Below are positions 17,807 to 27,716 of a stretch of DNA of 64,000 bases, one piece after another. Where the stretch lies: contig NZ_JAPDDT010000007.1 in the NCBI RefSeq assembly GCF_025950235.1, forward strand, positions 186,001 through 250,000, given 5' to 3'. The notes below the pieces were generated by a model that saw only the letters and a list, made by a program, of their open reading frames with translations, ran no database searches and was not told where the DNA came from. Every line of letters starts with the position of its first letter. Positions within the stretch are counted from its first letter, which is position 1. A program made the translations under genes and the position numbers. The DNA comes from Luteolibacter arcticus. GTDB lineage: Bacteria > Verrucomicrobiota > Verrucomicrobiia > Verrucomicrobiales > Akkermansiaceae.

Positions 17807-19711
17807 CTAGCACGCCGATCCAATGACATAGAACTCCGCTCCAAGACCCTTGCAGGCAAGCTCAGCTTCCAGAAGCAGCGTGTTCAGTTGCCGAAACCGG
17901 TCCTCTTCACGCGTGGTCGTTGTATTCCTGAAGGTCTTTGCAACCTTGTCGTATCGAGATTTTGTGACTCGCGGCTGTAGAACCACGACTCGTCTCCTGT
18001 AGTTGTGCCCGAGGCCGTCAATTGTTTGGATCAGCTTTTTCCTATTTCCGAGCAGTAGACCATTTTCCCAGGTCGCCGCGGCTACCGAATTGGTTTCATT
18101 TCTCCTCACCATCTTTTGCAAGCTCTCGGAGTCGAGCGCGTGAAGGTTCTTCACTGCTTGGCCACAAACCACCTCATATTCTGCAACCGAGATCTGCCGG
18201 CCTAGCGTATCCGAACCCGCGGCCTTCACATGAATCAACGTCAGTCGTGGATCTCCGCCGTCGGCTGGCTTGGTCTCCAGCTGAATGAAGTCGGCGATTT
18301 CGTCACCTCCGTCATCACAAAAAAGGAAACCATTCCCGCAGCCGAAAAGCGGATGCGTGCGCCAATAGGAGGCCACCCAGCAGAACAACGACTTTTGCTT
18401 CCCAATGTCGTTGACGGAAAGTCCAGACGCCGCCGCGGTCGTTGGCTTCTCTTTCCCCACATCGAATCGTTTGGCATTCCCCGCAGCCAGCTTCTCGCCG
18501 AGATCTTCAAAGCGCCATCCTTCGAACAAGTAGTCGCGGAATCGCATCTTGAAAACACGGCCGTCACTCAGCGTCATGCCGCTATCAAAACGAATTTTGA
18601 GCCACCGGGTATTCCGGCAGGCACGGAGAAGCTCGTCCCACTCTGGCTTACTGGCACCCGCCTTCATCTTTCCCGAAACCTTGACGGTGACCTTCGAGGT
18701 GGATGAGGAGATCTCAAGTTCAACGTCGCCGAGTTCCTGACCACGAAGGAATGCAGCGCTCGTGATCTTGTTACCGGTTTGGTTAACCTTGGTGAACTCG
18801 GACTCGTAGGCCCATTTTTCCGCCAGCCTTTGATCCTTCACCGAGCCGTTCGCCGCACCCATCACAAGAAGCTCGGGCGGGACAAAGCTTACATCAAAGG
18901 CCCCGTTGAGTGCTGCCACTCCGTCCACAGGCTCCGCCAGAAATCGCATGGGATAGGCCACCGCCTTCTTTTTGGTTGAGGTGGAAGTCTGCCAGAGCGC
19001 ATCGAGGATTTCCTTGGAGAGGCTACAGAACTCGGTCCAGTTGGCTGTGGCCGAAAGCCATAGGCTGGACTTGGAATGAGCTAGACCGATAGGCCGCTGG
19101 CCGCCGGCCATCGCCGCCATGGAGCGGGCGGCCGTGTAATGATAGCTCTGATCCTCCAATGGACTCAGAGAGTTTTCTAAATCCATTCCGACGAGCATTT
19201 TGGAGTCTGGCTTCAGCGCCGTCTGTCGGTGCACGCCACTGAGCCATAGAGTTCGTGTGCGCCCGCCCATGAAGGCGGTGTCCAATACCTCCCTTGGAAC
19301 CGCTTCAAAATCGACGAGCGACTTGATACCTACCTTTCGATCGCGGATCTCCTTGAACAAACTGTTCCGGGCTGCCGAGTCGGAACAAAAGACGCCGAAA
19401 AAATTCTTATAACGACAAACGACGAGCAGCTGATTGACTACGTCCTTGATGTTCGCGGTGTTGGTGAGCAGCCAGCCGGGGTCAACAGACTCCAGGTAAT
19501 GTGTAAAGGTGAAATTAACCGCCGCTTTGATTCCGGATTTCTGGGCTTGGACAATCTTGGGGTGAGCGCCTGAAAGATGGATATCGAGCAGCTCCATCGC
19601 GCCTTCCATCAGCCTTTCTTCACTCTTCGCCTGTGAACCCTTCGCCGTCAACTTTAGCAACAGCAAGGAAAGGTAGGGGCACGTCTCGCTGATATCTATA
19701 GGTTTCCGCAT
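17807..19711 (-). CDS. 634-aa protein with nuclease-like C-terminal domain, island hypothetical
   Basis: I cannot name this family with confidence. The N-terminal 130 residues are helical. The middle contains SYHYTAARSMAAMAGGQRP and LAHSKSSLWLSATANWTEF. Residues about 460-520 carry FLFCDDGGDEIADFI, then LTLIHVKAA and EYEVVCGQAVKNL, i.e. an Asp/Glu-rich strand followed by an h-x-V-K strand, as in PD-(D/E)XK-type nucleases. I recall a similar tail (EIADFI...HCKxS...EVCGQA) at the C-terminus of larger DEAD/DEAH helicases of defence islands. Here there is no helicase part. It is divergent from the Avs-like gene, sharing a 228-bp upstream region, so it may be co-regulated with it or be a separate defence gene. 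Confidence 0.7.
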   Translation of the reverse strand: MRKPIDISETCPYLSLLLLKLTAKGSQAKSEERLMEGAMELLDIHLSGAHPKIVQAQKSGIKAAVNFTFTHYLESVDPGWLLTNTANIKDVVNQLLVVCRYKNFFGVFCSDSAARNSLFKEIRDRKVGIKSLVDFEAVPREVLDTAFMGGRTRTLWLSGVHRQTALKPDSKMLVGMDLENSLSPLEDQSYHYTAARSMAAMAGGQRPIGLAHSKSSLWLSATANWTEFCSLSKEILDALWQTSTSTKKKAVAYPMRFLAEPVDGVAALNGAFDVSFVPPELLVMGAANGSVKDQRLAEKWAYESEFTKVNQTGNKITSAAFLRGQELGDVELEISSSTSKVTVKVSGKMKAGASKPEWDELLRACRNTRWLKIRFDSGMTLSDGRVFKMRFRDYLFEGWRFEDLGEKLAAGNAKRFDVGKEKPTTAAASGLSVNDIGKQKSLFCWVASYWRTHPLFGCGNGFLFCDDGGDEIADFIQLETKPADGGDPRLTLIHVKAAGSDTLGRQISVAEYEVVCGQAVKNLHALDSESLQKMVRRNETNSVAAATWENGLLLGNRKKLIQTIDGLGHNYRRRVVVLQPRVTKSRYDKVAKTFRNTTTTREEDRFRQLNTLLLEAELACKGLGAEFYVIGSAC

Positions 19712-19939
19712 ACGCCTTGGATAGGATGTCCTCTAACCGTCCACGCGAAAATTTCAAGGCAAATTGCAAACTGCACTGACCTAGGTTGGAGTTCTCGATG
19801 ATCCAGCTGCGTCCCAACAGCGATGGCCCCGTATGGGGCATCGAGATCCTCAAGGGGCGCCAGCGGCCCACCAAACCCTCAGAAGCGCCGTTTTTCTGGT
19901 TGGAATTTGCTCATCTAAACAAACTGTTCACGGAAAGGC
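19712..19939. promoter_or_regulatory. Divergent promoter region between nuclease-like and Avs-like genes
   Basis: These 228 bp separate two divergent start codons and must hold both promoters. Two short overlapping frames are present, but neither has convincing protein character. I could not pick reliable -35/-10 boxes. Confidence 0.35.
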
Positions 19940-22900
19940 ATGGATCAAGACCTCGTCAGACCTTCTCGTGCAGGTGATGCATTTCACTACCGTTGGGCGG
20001 CACGCCGTTGTCTCAAGCTGCTGAATCCAGGTAGCGGTGTTGAGAGGGTTTTCATCGAAGGTTCGGAAGAGTCCAGACTCGGGGGAGAGTGCTCGATTGA
20101 TGTGGCGGAGTATTTGGAAGACGGGCGGATTAGCTATTTCCAGCTCAAGCACACCACCACTCAGATGGGCACACCGTTCCGGTTTTCCGATCTCGAGATC
20201 ACGCTGAAACGCTTTTTGGAGAGGTTTGCCGCAGATCAAACCGCGCCGGTCAGCTTCCACTTTGTCACAAACCGACCCGTCTCGGGGCAGCTCAAGAACG
20301 CCCTTTCGAAGATTTCGGAGGGGAAGGGCAGAAGTTCTGCTTACTTCAAGAAGCTCCAAAAGCTGACGGCGCTCGACTCCGAAGGAATCGAAGAATTCTC
20401 CAATCGGCTCAACATCTGCGACACCGAGGGGGATTTCCGACAACAGAAAAATCACCTCAGGAAAGAGTCTGCTCCGTATTTCACATCAGCTGCCGAGAGT
20501 ATCGAGATGGACTCGCTCATTGCGCTTGTCGCTGAGCGGGCATTGCCAGTCCCGGCCGGCAAGGACCCCTCTGCGATCACGAAGGAGGAGGTTCTTTCGC
20601 AGTTCCAGATTGGATCGGAAAAAGTCCTTTACCCGGCGGATCCAAAATTTGATCCGGTTACGAATCCGCAGAAACGTGAGTTCCAAGACGAACTGCTGGA
20701 GTGGATTCTCCGTGATGACAGTCCGCTTGTCATTCGGGCATCGGGTGGAGTAGGCAAAACTGTCGTCGCACAGCAACTGGCCGGCGCCTTGTCCCGTCCG
20801 CACAGAGCGATTGTTTACGACTGCTTTGGAAACGGCAGCTATCGGAACCCTAGCGAACCTCGTCATCCGACCAAGGTGGCATTGGTCCAGATCGCCAACG
20901 AGCTTGCTCGCGATGGTCTGTGCAGCCCTCTTATCCCACGTCCCCACGATGGAGATCACACGCTTTTTGCGGCCTTCAAGGACAGGTTGATTCAGGCCAT
21001 CACAATTCTCCGCGAGAGGGATCCGGAGGCCCGACTATTCCTTATCATCGACGCGGCGGACAATTCCGAAATGGCGGCGGAAGAAACGGAGGAGAAGGGC
21101 TTTGCTAAATTGCTTTTCAGGGAAGATCTCCCGGCAGGTTGCAAACTCGTGGCTTTCAGCCGACCTGGCAAAGGCCGTGCCGAGCTTCTGCAACCACCAC
21201 CCACTTGCCACTACTATGATCTGCCATCTTTCACGCCTGCAGAATCGCTCGTGCATCTGAGAAGTGTTTTTCCGTCCGCCACTCCCTCCGAAGGCGAGGA
21301 ATTCCACAAGCTGTCCCAAGGGAATCCGCGCGTGCAGGCATTCGCTCTAACCGAGGAGACCAGGGATCTGAACCGGTTGCTAGCTTGGCTGGGACCGGGG
21401 AATCTTACTGTTGAGGATATTATTAGCGGGCAGTTGGAAACGGCTGTCGCCAACCTGAAGAAGAAGTGTCCGGATGTCATGCAATCCCAGATCACGAGTG
21501 TGTGCCGATGCCTCGCGACGTTGCCTCCGTGCATCCCGAAAGAAGTGCTGGCATCTGCCGCAAAATTGGAATCGTCCGACATCGATAGCTTCGTCGCGGA
21601 CCTTGGCCGACCGCTCTGGATTTCCGACAATCTAGTCTATTTCCGTGATGAGCCGACGGAAAGCTGGTTCAGGGATGCCTTCGCAGCGGAAACCGGGCAG
21701 ATCTCCGAGATGGTCGAGGATCTGATGCCCCTTTCCGAGACATCGACCTATGTGGCGAGAGCCCTACCATCACTTCTTCACCGGGCGAAAAGGTCCGCCG
21801 AACTTCTTGCCTTCGCTTTGTCGGATCGCGGACTCCCTCGCAATGCAGGAGCCGCGGAGGTCAAGGAGATCATTATCCAAAGAACCCAGTTCGCCTTCAA
21901 AGCGGCTCTCCGAGGAAACCGCCTGCTCGATGGCTGCAAGCTCGCGTTCAAAGCCGCCGAGGAAATGGCCGGCACAGAACGCGTCGATGAACTTCTCCAA
22001 CGGCATGCTGATTTCATCGGGTCGTGCCTATCACCGGCGGCGACCCAGGAACTCGCACTTTCACGGAGACTTTCAGTCGGATGGACAGGGTCCTCGAATA
22101 TCTACACAGCGCTGCTCCTCTCCGGCCATGGGGATTTCCGTGGCCAGGCCCTTAGCTTTCTCCGTTCATCCCGCAACTGGCTACATACTTTTATGGAAGA
22201 TGTGCGGAAACGACGGAAAGGGGCCGACGACCCTTTCGAACACGGCCCTTCACTGGGTCTGGACGAACTTGCAGCCATGGCCGGAGCTATTCTCAACCTC
22301 GAAGGCATCGAGAGCACGGTGGATTTCCTCGTCGCATGGCAACCCAAGCAATGCATTTACGAAATCACCGCAAAGCTGGCAAAGTCACTTGTCGATGCGG
22401 GACGCATCGATGATGTCCGGGCACTGATGCAGGAGGCCTGTGAAGAGCCTCACATTGTCGTCGGTTGCTGTGAGCAGCTTATCGGGGCCTGCATGGTGCC
22501 TGATGGGGAGGACCTCGGCTTCACGCTCCAGTTCATATCCGATTCCGCGGATCTGATTGAAATGCCAACATCACGTGATCTGCATGAACAGCGCCACCAT
22601 CTACCCCTCGTGGCGTTTTGCGAAGCGGCAGCCGCAAATAACCTTGATCGCGACCGAATCTTGGAGGCTCTCCGAAAAATATGCGAGCAGGCTGAAATAC
22701 GAAACGTCTCGTACTTTCGGCCGGAACCACGAACTGCATTTTTCCGCGCCCATTCGCTCATGATGGCTCTCAGCGGGCAGGCTGACTTCAAAGCAACTGA
22801 GATTTGGAAATCCATTTGTAGAGAACCCGAGGATCGCGCGAATTCCAGGCGCGACGAGTTGCCCAAGCTCTTCGGGGAATATTTGTTTCCGTGGTTCCTG

Positions 22901-25900
22901 CGTCGGGCACAGACTTTGGTGGGGCTGCCGCGATCGGAAGAGATCCACGAAACTCCCACTGGAAGGGAATTGGCCTACAAGAATCATGACGCCCATCTGA
23001 TCGGATACGAGGCAGCCTGCGTGTGGGTTGAGGTTCTTGGGTTCAGTAAAGATGTCACCGAGAGCGAATTCTCGCAGTTTCGGAGCAGGCTTCTGAAGAA
23101 GCCTGGGGAAAGATTACGGATGGTCGATACGATACATTTGGCACGGATCATCTACCGTCATGAGCATCTATCGCCCGTTGGTGACGAGATCGAAGAGTTC
23201 TTTCACCGATTCGTGCGTGTGGTTGACGGGGAGCCGGATGGGGAAAGTTCCGATGACCAAGTATGTTTTGCAAAAGCGATTTTCCCCGTCAGCAAGCCGG
23301 ATGCCGAAGCCCATTTTGGCAGGGCGATCGAGGCTACGTCGAAATTCGGATACGAACTGAACGAGCGCTGGAGTGCAATCCTTGCAGTCGCAACCAGAAC
23401 CGCGTCTGACGAAGTAGTTCCTCAGGAGCTTTGCCAGCGATTTTTCCTCAGCGCGGAAGTTGTTGCTGAGGGAATCGCCAGGGAAAAGTATTGGGATCGC
23501 TGCGAGACTTTCGCGATCGGCGTGGAGATGAACCTGACAGTCGCCCTGGCTGCATGGAGCCGGTGGAGGGACAGGAGGTTGATTTCCTACAGACCGACAC
23601 TCCTGAGCATGGCGAGAAGAGCCATCCAAAGAGAAATCCTGCCACCCGCGACGGTCTGGCCGCTTACAGCATTCCTTGAGTGCAATGCTTCGGCTGAGCT
23701 TCACACAGAGTGCATAGCGGCGGAAACGGAATCATCCGTTCGGGAAGCTATGAAAGCCGTTGCATCGCGGGATCTGCGTCTGGCAGGCGCGCCCCGCTCC
23801 GATTTCGAAACCTTGTCGCGAGTCGTCGGTGATCTTCCCGAGTTGTCGGAAGTTCCCACGCGTCTAGGAAAGAGAGCATCCGATCTTCTTCCCGAAAACT
23901 CTCATAACCGAGACACCAGAGAACAGGAGTTCGACGACCATGTCGCGTTGCTCCTTGAAAGGTGCGACATCCCATCTAGGGAAGGGTTGAGAAGAGCCAT
24001 TAAAGGATGGCGGCAAATACCTGGCGCGCGATATTCGGAACGATTTTGGTCGATTGTCGTGAAGGCGGTTCCCCGGAGTCAGAGGAAACTCTTTCTCGAT
24101 AATCTCATGGCGATCAATGAATTCGATTTCTACGATCTGACCAACCTCCTTTCCGAGATTCGGCACTGGAAGAAGAGTGCCTCGATTCAAGACTGTTGGC
24201 CGGGCTTTCTCGAAGAGATGGGAGCCAGGTTTCCCGAGAGCGTCTTTTCTCTTGGGAGCATGGAATATCATCTCGATAGCGGAAACATCCTTGCCACCGA
24301 ATTCGAATGCCTTCAGAGGGGAGTGTTCACGGCCTTTGCGGAAACCACCAAGCTTCACAAGGGAACGGTGTTTCTTGGGTTTGTCACCCAATGCGTCGCT
24401 AGACTGACGGGCGAAGAAGCGCGGGAACTCCTCGATTTCTCGCTGGGTCGAATGGAACTGCACATCGCTGATGACTTTGGCGAGGGTCGGCTGAAGATTC
24501 CGGAGGACAAGCTATACCCAGTCTCGGGTCTGCTTTGGTCATGCCTGGGTTCGCCATACGCGACCCAGCGGTGGCAGGCGATGCACGCGGTGCGGCGACT
24601 TTTCCAGACGAAGAACCAGTTTGAGATCGACCATCTGTTTGGAAGAATGAATACGGGAGAAGTGGGAATCTACGGCTGTGCGCAATATGATTTCTATCTC
24701 CTACATGCGCGTCTCTACCTGCTGACCGCCTTGAACCGCGCTGCCATGGATGACTGCGAACTTTTGGAAAAGCATTTGGGCACGCTTCAAAATCTAGCCA
24801 GATCCGGTCCCACGCATCTCCTGATTCAAAGAACCGCATCCGAAATTTGCCTGAAGATCGCTCAACGCGATTCATCCCTGCTGACTTTGGATGAGTTCAA
24901 GGAACTTTCCCTGATTGGGCATAGTCCTTATCCGCTGGAGAAGACAACAAGCCGATCGGATTTGAAGGATGCTCCGTGGGAATCACCCAAAACACCCGGA
25001 GGTGAATTCCGTCACCATTTCAGCAATGACTTTGGCTGGTATTGGTTTCCCCAGTTGCGGACGCTTTTTGGAATCGGCCAGCAGCACATCGAGTATTTAG
25101 CAAAGCGCTTCATTGAAACCTCGCTCGAAAAACCCGAAGAATCGCATTCCGGCTGGCGAAGGGATAAGCGTTCTGGATCACGCAGCAACCACCGGTCCCG
25201 CAGCGAAAATTTCCAGCACAGCCATGGCAGCTACCCTTCTGCGGACACCCTCGACTTCTACTGCACCTATCATTCCTTTCTGCACTCGGCAGCGCGCCTA
25301 TTGGAAACCACTCCGGTGATTCGGGATGAGTTATACTCGGACTACGAAAGAGATCCTTTGAACTCATGGCTCCGGAGGCACAAGTTGACGCTGAATGATG
25401 GCACATGGCTTTGCGACCGGAGGGATCCAGCTCCCCGGACGCGGCGGAAATGGACATCCGAAGCGTCGAGCAAGGACTGGAAGACCAATGTGGCGGAAGA
25501 GGAGTTTTACGAGATTCTCCATAAATCGATGGGAACGAGAGACTGGGTCGTCCTTCACGGAAACTGGACTGATTGCAACTCCGGGGCGGTCGAAACACTT
25601 CGTGTGAAATCCGCTCTCGCCCATCCGGAAACTTCGGCCGCCTTGGGACGTTTTCTTTCGTGTCAGGATTCTCCTTACGATATCCATCTCCCCGGGTTTT
25701 CCGACGACGAATCGACCTTCGACGAACTTCCATTCGTGCTTCGGGGCATTGTTCAAAGAAGTCCCGAAGAAAGTGTTGGGCTCTCCTCCTTAGACCCATA
25801 CGCTGGCGATCTTCCATTTCCGCCACTGGAGATCGGTGGCAGGATTGCGGAGAGCCTGAACATCGAATCCGATTCTCAAGCAAGGGAATGGAGGAAGCTC

Positions 25901-26191
25901 GATTCCGGAACGGTTGTGATGAAGAGCGAAATCTGGAATCAGGAAGGCGACGAGACCGGAAAAATTTATCCGTCAGGGCAGAGGATAGGAGCTGAGCAGT
26001 CGTTGCTCACCGAGCTCTGCGAAAAGACGAACATGGATCTTGTCTTCTGCGTGGAGATCCATCGCCACTACGAACGCGAAAGTTCAGGATATTACAACGA
26101 GGAAAAAGACGAACACGGACAAGGCTTACACTTCAAAATTTTCATACTTTCATCAGATGGAAAAATCCGAGAAGCGCAGGGCAACGATTGA
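19940..26191 (+). CDS. Avs-like protein: PD-(D/E)XK nuclease + STAND NTPase + large C-terminal sensor region, 2083 aa
   Basis: Residues 1-150 resemble the Cap4/DUF4297-type dsDNA endonuclease: E50...D54 followed by YFQLKHTT (Q68-x-K70), the D-x(n)-QxK variant of PD-(D/E)XK. Residues 245-480 form a STAND-type P-loop NTPase with Walker A ASGGVGKT (267-274) and Walker B LFLIIDAAD (Asp371). The remaining roughly 1600 residues are helical solenoid-like without catalytic motifs, as expected for a target-binding region. Size and architecture match antiviral Avs proteins, especially the nuclease-STAND type (AVAST type III), which tetramerise on a phage protein and cut DNA unspecifically. A 215-aa gene overlaps its 3' end by 35 nt. 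GC is visibly lower than in the backbone. I am sure of the domain order, less sure of the subtype. Confidence 0.8.
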   Translation: MDQDLVRPSRAGDAFHYRWAARRCLKLLNPGSGVERVFIEGSEESRLGGECSIDVAEYLEDGRISYFQLKHTTTQMGTPFRFSDLEITLKRFLERFAADQTAPVSFHFVTNRPVSGQLKNALSKISEGKGRSSAYFKKLQKLTALDSEGIEEFSNRLNICDTEGDFRQQKNHLRKESAPYFTSAAESIEMDSLIALVAERALPVPAGKDPSAITKEEVLSQFQIGSEKVLYPADPKFDPVTNPQKREFQDELLEWILRDDSPLVIRASGGVGKTVVAQQLAGALSRPHRAIVYDCFGNGSYRNPSEPRHPTKVALVQIANELARDGLCSPLIPRPHDGDHTLFAAFKDRLIQAITILRERDPEARLFLIIDAADNSEMAAEETEEKGFAKLLFREDLPAGCKLVAFSRPGKGRAELLQPPPTCHYYDLPSFTPAESLVHLRSVFPSATPSEGEEFHKLSQGNPRVQAFALTEETRDLNRLLAWLGPGNLTVEDIISGQLETAVANLKKKCPDVMQSQITSVCRCLATLPPCIPKEVLASAAKLESSDIDSFVADLGRPLWISDNLVYFRDEPTESWFRDAFAAETGQISEMVEDLMPLSETSTYVARALPSLLHRAKRSAELLAFALSDRGLPRNAGAAEVKEIIIQRTQFAFKAALRGNRLLDGCKLAFKAAEEMAGTERVDELLQRHADFIGSCLSPAATQELALSRRLSVGWTGSSNIYTALLLSGHGDFRGQALSFLRSSRNWLHTFMEDVRKRRKGADDPFEHGPSLGLDELAAMAGAILNLEGIESTVDFLVAWQPKQCIYEITAKLAKSLVDAGRIDDVRALMQEACEEPHIVVGCCEQLIGACMVPDGEDLGFTLQFISDSADLIEMPTSRDLHEQRHHLPLVAFCEAAAANNLDRDRILEALRKICEQAEIRNVSYFRPEPRTAFFRAHSLMMALSGQADFKATEIWKSICREPEDRANSRRDELPKLFGEYLFPWFLRRAQTLVGLPRSEEIHETPTGRELAYKNHDAHLIGYEAACVWVEVLGFSKDVTESEFSQFRSRLLKKPGERLRMVDTIHLARIIYRHEHLSPVGDEIEEFFHRFVRVVDGEPDGESSDDQVCFAKAIFPVSKPDAEAHFGRAIEATSKFGYELNERWSAILAVATRTASDEVVPQELCQRFFLSAEVVAEGIAREKYWDRCETFAIGVEMNLTVALAAWSRWRDRRLISYRPTLLSMARRAIQREILPPATVWPLTAFLECNASAELHTECIAAETESSVREAMKAVASRDLRLAGAPRSDFETLSRVVGDLPELSEVPTRLGKRASDLLPENSHNRDTREQEFDDHVALLLERCDIPSREGLRRAIKGWRQIPGARYSERFWSIVVKAVPRSQRKLFLDNLMAINEFDFYDLTNLLSEIRHWKKSASIQDCWPGFLEEMGARFPESVFSLGSMEYHLDSGNILATEFECLQRGVFTAFAETTKLHKGTVFLGFVTQCVARLTGEEARELLDFSLGRMELHIADDFGEGRLKIPEDKLYPVSGLLWSCLGSPYATQRWQAMHAVRRLFQTKNQFEIDHLFGRMNTGEVGIYGCAQYDFYLLHARLYLLTALNRAAMDDCELLEKHLGTLQNLARSGPTHLLIQRTASEICLKIAQRDSSLLTLDEFKELSLIGHSPYPLEKTTSRSDLKDAPWESPKTPGGEFRHHFSNDFGWYWFPQLRTLFGIGQQHIEYLAKRFIETSLEKPEESHSGWRRDKRSGSRSNHRSRSENFQHSHGSYPSADTLDFYCTYHSFLHSAARLLETTPVIRDELYSDYERDPLNSWLRRHKLTLNDGTWLCDRRDPAPRTRRKWTSEASSKDWKTNVAEEEFYEILHKSMGTRDWVVLHGNWTDCNSGAVETLRVKSALAHPETSAALGRFLSCQDSPYDIHLPGFSDDESTFDELPFVLRGIVQRSPEESVGLSSLDPYAGDLPFPPLEIGGRIAESLNIESDSQAREWRKLDSGTVVMKSEIWNQEGDETGKIYPSGQRIGAEQSLLTELCEKTNMDLVFCVEIHRHYERESSGYYNEEKDEHGQGLHFKIFILSSDGKIREAQGND

Positions 26192-26804
26192 ACTGGGGCG
26201 GAAGATCGCCGAGGATTTGGGCACGACTTCTCGCTCTGACTTTCTGGGCGGATGGATGGCGCACTACATCGCGGAATTGATCGGACGATACGACAACGCC
26301 TCCGGGACGGAGAAAGAAGAGGTTGGCGTCAGAGCTTTCGATGCGATCCTAAAACTCTGGAACCACCGCTACCAGTCTCCGTCGGGCTTTGATGCAATCA
26401 AGAGAGGCGAGGCGATCCTGAAAACCCTGAGCCGTCTTGATCCGGAGGAGAAAAGGCCGTTCTATTTTATCAATCACCCCCGGGGGGACGTGCACGACGG
26501 AAACGATATGGAAAGACTTTTCGAAATGGCTATGGGAGTGGACAGGACAGCGAGAGGCCTGCTCAAGACGCTCCTTCTTGTGATGACGATCAAGGGAACC
26601 GACGAAGAAACCGCTGAATACAGCCGTTTCGCCATGCCGGATCATCTCACCGATGATCTGGAGGCAATCGGCGAACTGAAAACCGATGTCGATTCTGATG
26701 ATTTCCCCCAACGGTTTCAAGCACTTCTCCAGCAGCTGCGTGACTTCGGCACACTCTGCATGGAATTTGGATCGTTTTCTAACGCCGACCCGGAACCTGA
26801 GTAG
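26157..26804 (+). CDS. Small helical partner of the Avs-like gene, 215 aa
   Basis: I do not recognise the family. ATG 26157 lies inside the 3' end of the Avs-like gene (35-nt overlap, different frame), so the two are translationally linked. The product starts MEKSEKRRATIELGRKIAED, is almost fully helical and acidic at its C-terminus, and has no catalytic motif or membrane span. A longer frame to 26040 would lie wholly within the Avs-like gene and has an unlikely N-terminus. Some published AVAST systems have a second small gene, so this may be an accessory or regulator of the STAND nuclease; that role is inferred only from position. Confidence 0.7.
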   Translation: MEKSEKRRATIELGRKIAEDLGTTSRSDFLGGWMAHYIAELIGRYDNASGTEKEEVGVRAFDAILKLWNHRYQSPSGFDAIKRGEAILKTLSRLDPEEKRPFYFINHPRGDVHDGNDMERLFEMAMGVDRTARGLLKTLLLVMTIKGTDEETAEYSRFAMPDHLTDDLEAIGELKTDVDSDDFPQRFQALLQQLRDFGTLCMEFGSFSNADPEPE

Positions 26805-26901
26805 ATCGTTTTTCCAGATTTTCTTCCGTTTTGAGACTATTGACTGTGCCATGGCGGACGATGTCAGCTCGGCCCGCAGCATGCGGTTCCTAAGGCACGC
26901 T

Positions 26902-27463
26902 GTAAGCGGTCCACGCACCACCCGTTGACGGGTGATCGCTTCAGGCCAATATTTGCTCCAAGTGCAGGCATCACGCTAACCTTTGCGATACTGTTCGTTG
27001 ATGAGCTCGGGTGAGTCTACAGTGTCAGCGCGGCGGCGAGCGGGAGCTGACCGGGGTTGCCTATCAGAAGCCTGACTCCGCCGGGCAACAGCACTTCAAG
27101 GCACGGACCCGCCGCCTGCGGCAAGCCGGCATCATCGTGCTCGACTTCGGCGAGCAGAAGCGGCATCGCCTGGGCAGCAGCCGCGTCCGGACCCGGACGG
27201 ATACCTTTGCCGGCACGGCGTTGCTGCACCCAGTTGGCGAAGGTCGTGTATTTGATGCCGTGCTGGGCGGCGAAGCGGCTGGCGCTCTGCCCGCTTCCAT
27301 CAAACGCATCCAACAACAGACCGTGCTGGGCCGGCGAAAACCGTAGCCGCCCGAGCTGGTCCGTCCTGATCAATCCCGCCTCCAGATCCATAGGTGCCGG
27401 ATATCCGACACCTACGACCCGCCGTTCCAAGTAGCTACCAACGGCGCTTCAGACCACGCTTAC
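26902..27463 (-). mobile_element. IS66-family deletion remnant (about 560 bp) with both ends
   Basis: The plus strand at 26902 begins gtaagcggtccacgcacc, and the minus strand from 27463 begins gtaagcgtggtctgaagc; gtaagcg is the characteristic IS66 terminus. Between them only one tnpA-like ORF remains (27017-27391). The tnpB and tnpC genes of a full 2.5-kb IS66 are gone, so this is a MITE-like, non-autonomous derivative. No 8-bp target duplication is recognisable, which suggests age or rearrangement. Confidence 0.65.
27017..27391 (-). CDS. IS66-family TnpA-like accessory protein
   Basis: The product has an HTH-like segment SRFAAQHGIKYTTFANWVQQ and the C-terminal LPGGVRLLIGNPGQLPLAAAL, which match the small first ORF (TnpA) of IS66-type elements. 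TnpA is needed together with TnpB and TnpC for transposition. ATG 27391 is used; TTG 27430 would add 13 residues. It lies within the element ends and has lost its usual downstream partners, so it is probably inactive on its own. Confidence 0.65.
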   Translation of the reverse strand: MDLEAGLIRTDQLGRLRFSPAQHGLLLDAFDGSGQSASRFAAQHGIKYTTFANWVQQRRAGKGIRPGPDAAAAQAMPLLLAEVEHDDAGLPQAAGPCLEVLLPGGVRLLIGNPGQLPLAAALTL

Positions 27464-27716
27464 GCCGCTTCGCCGAACGGTACCCTGTGAGAAGGACAGC
27501 TTTTCCATCGCAAGCGTTCCATCTTGGAGCCCCGGCGAGAGCCTCACGATACACCGTGCCTTCTTTCCCTGATGCCCGGAACCAACCACGCAAGAGCCAG
27601 CCCGACAGCTTTGGCACGTGGATAGGTAACTCCGGGAATTGGCAATCGCGTTGGTCCCTCGCGAGCCAACATCTTGACGGACCATGGGCGACTTGGGGAA
27701 TGTTCAATCCATCCAA
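27464..27716. other. Intergenic region right of the IS66 remnant
   Basis: About 250 bp without a recognisable gene. The overlapping short frames are shadows. It contains the promoter region of the metallo-beta-lactamase-fold gene. Confidence 0.35.

Noticed and set aside
19620..19874. 84-aa minus-strand ORF overlapping the 634-aa gene
   Set aside because: It is in another frame of the divergent promoter region and has no protein character.
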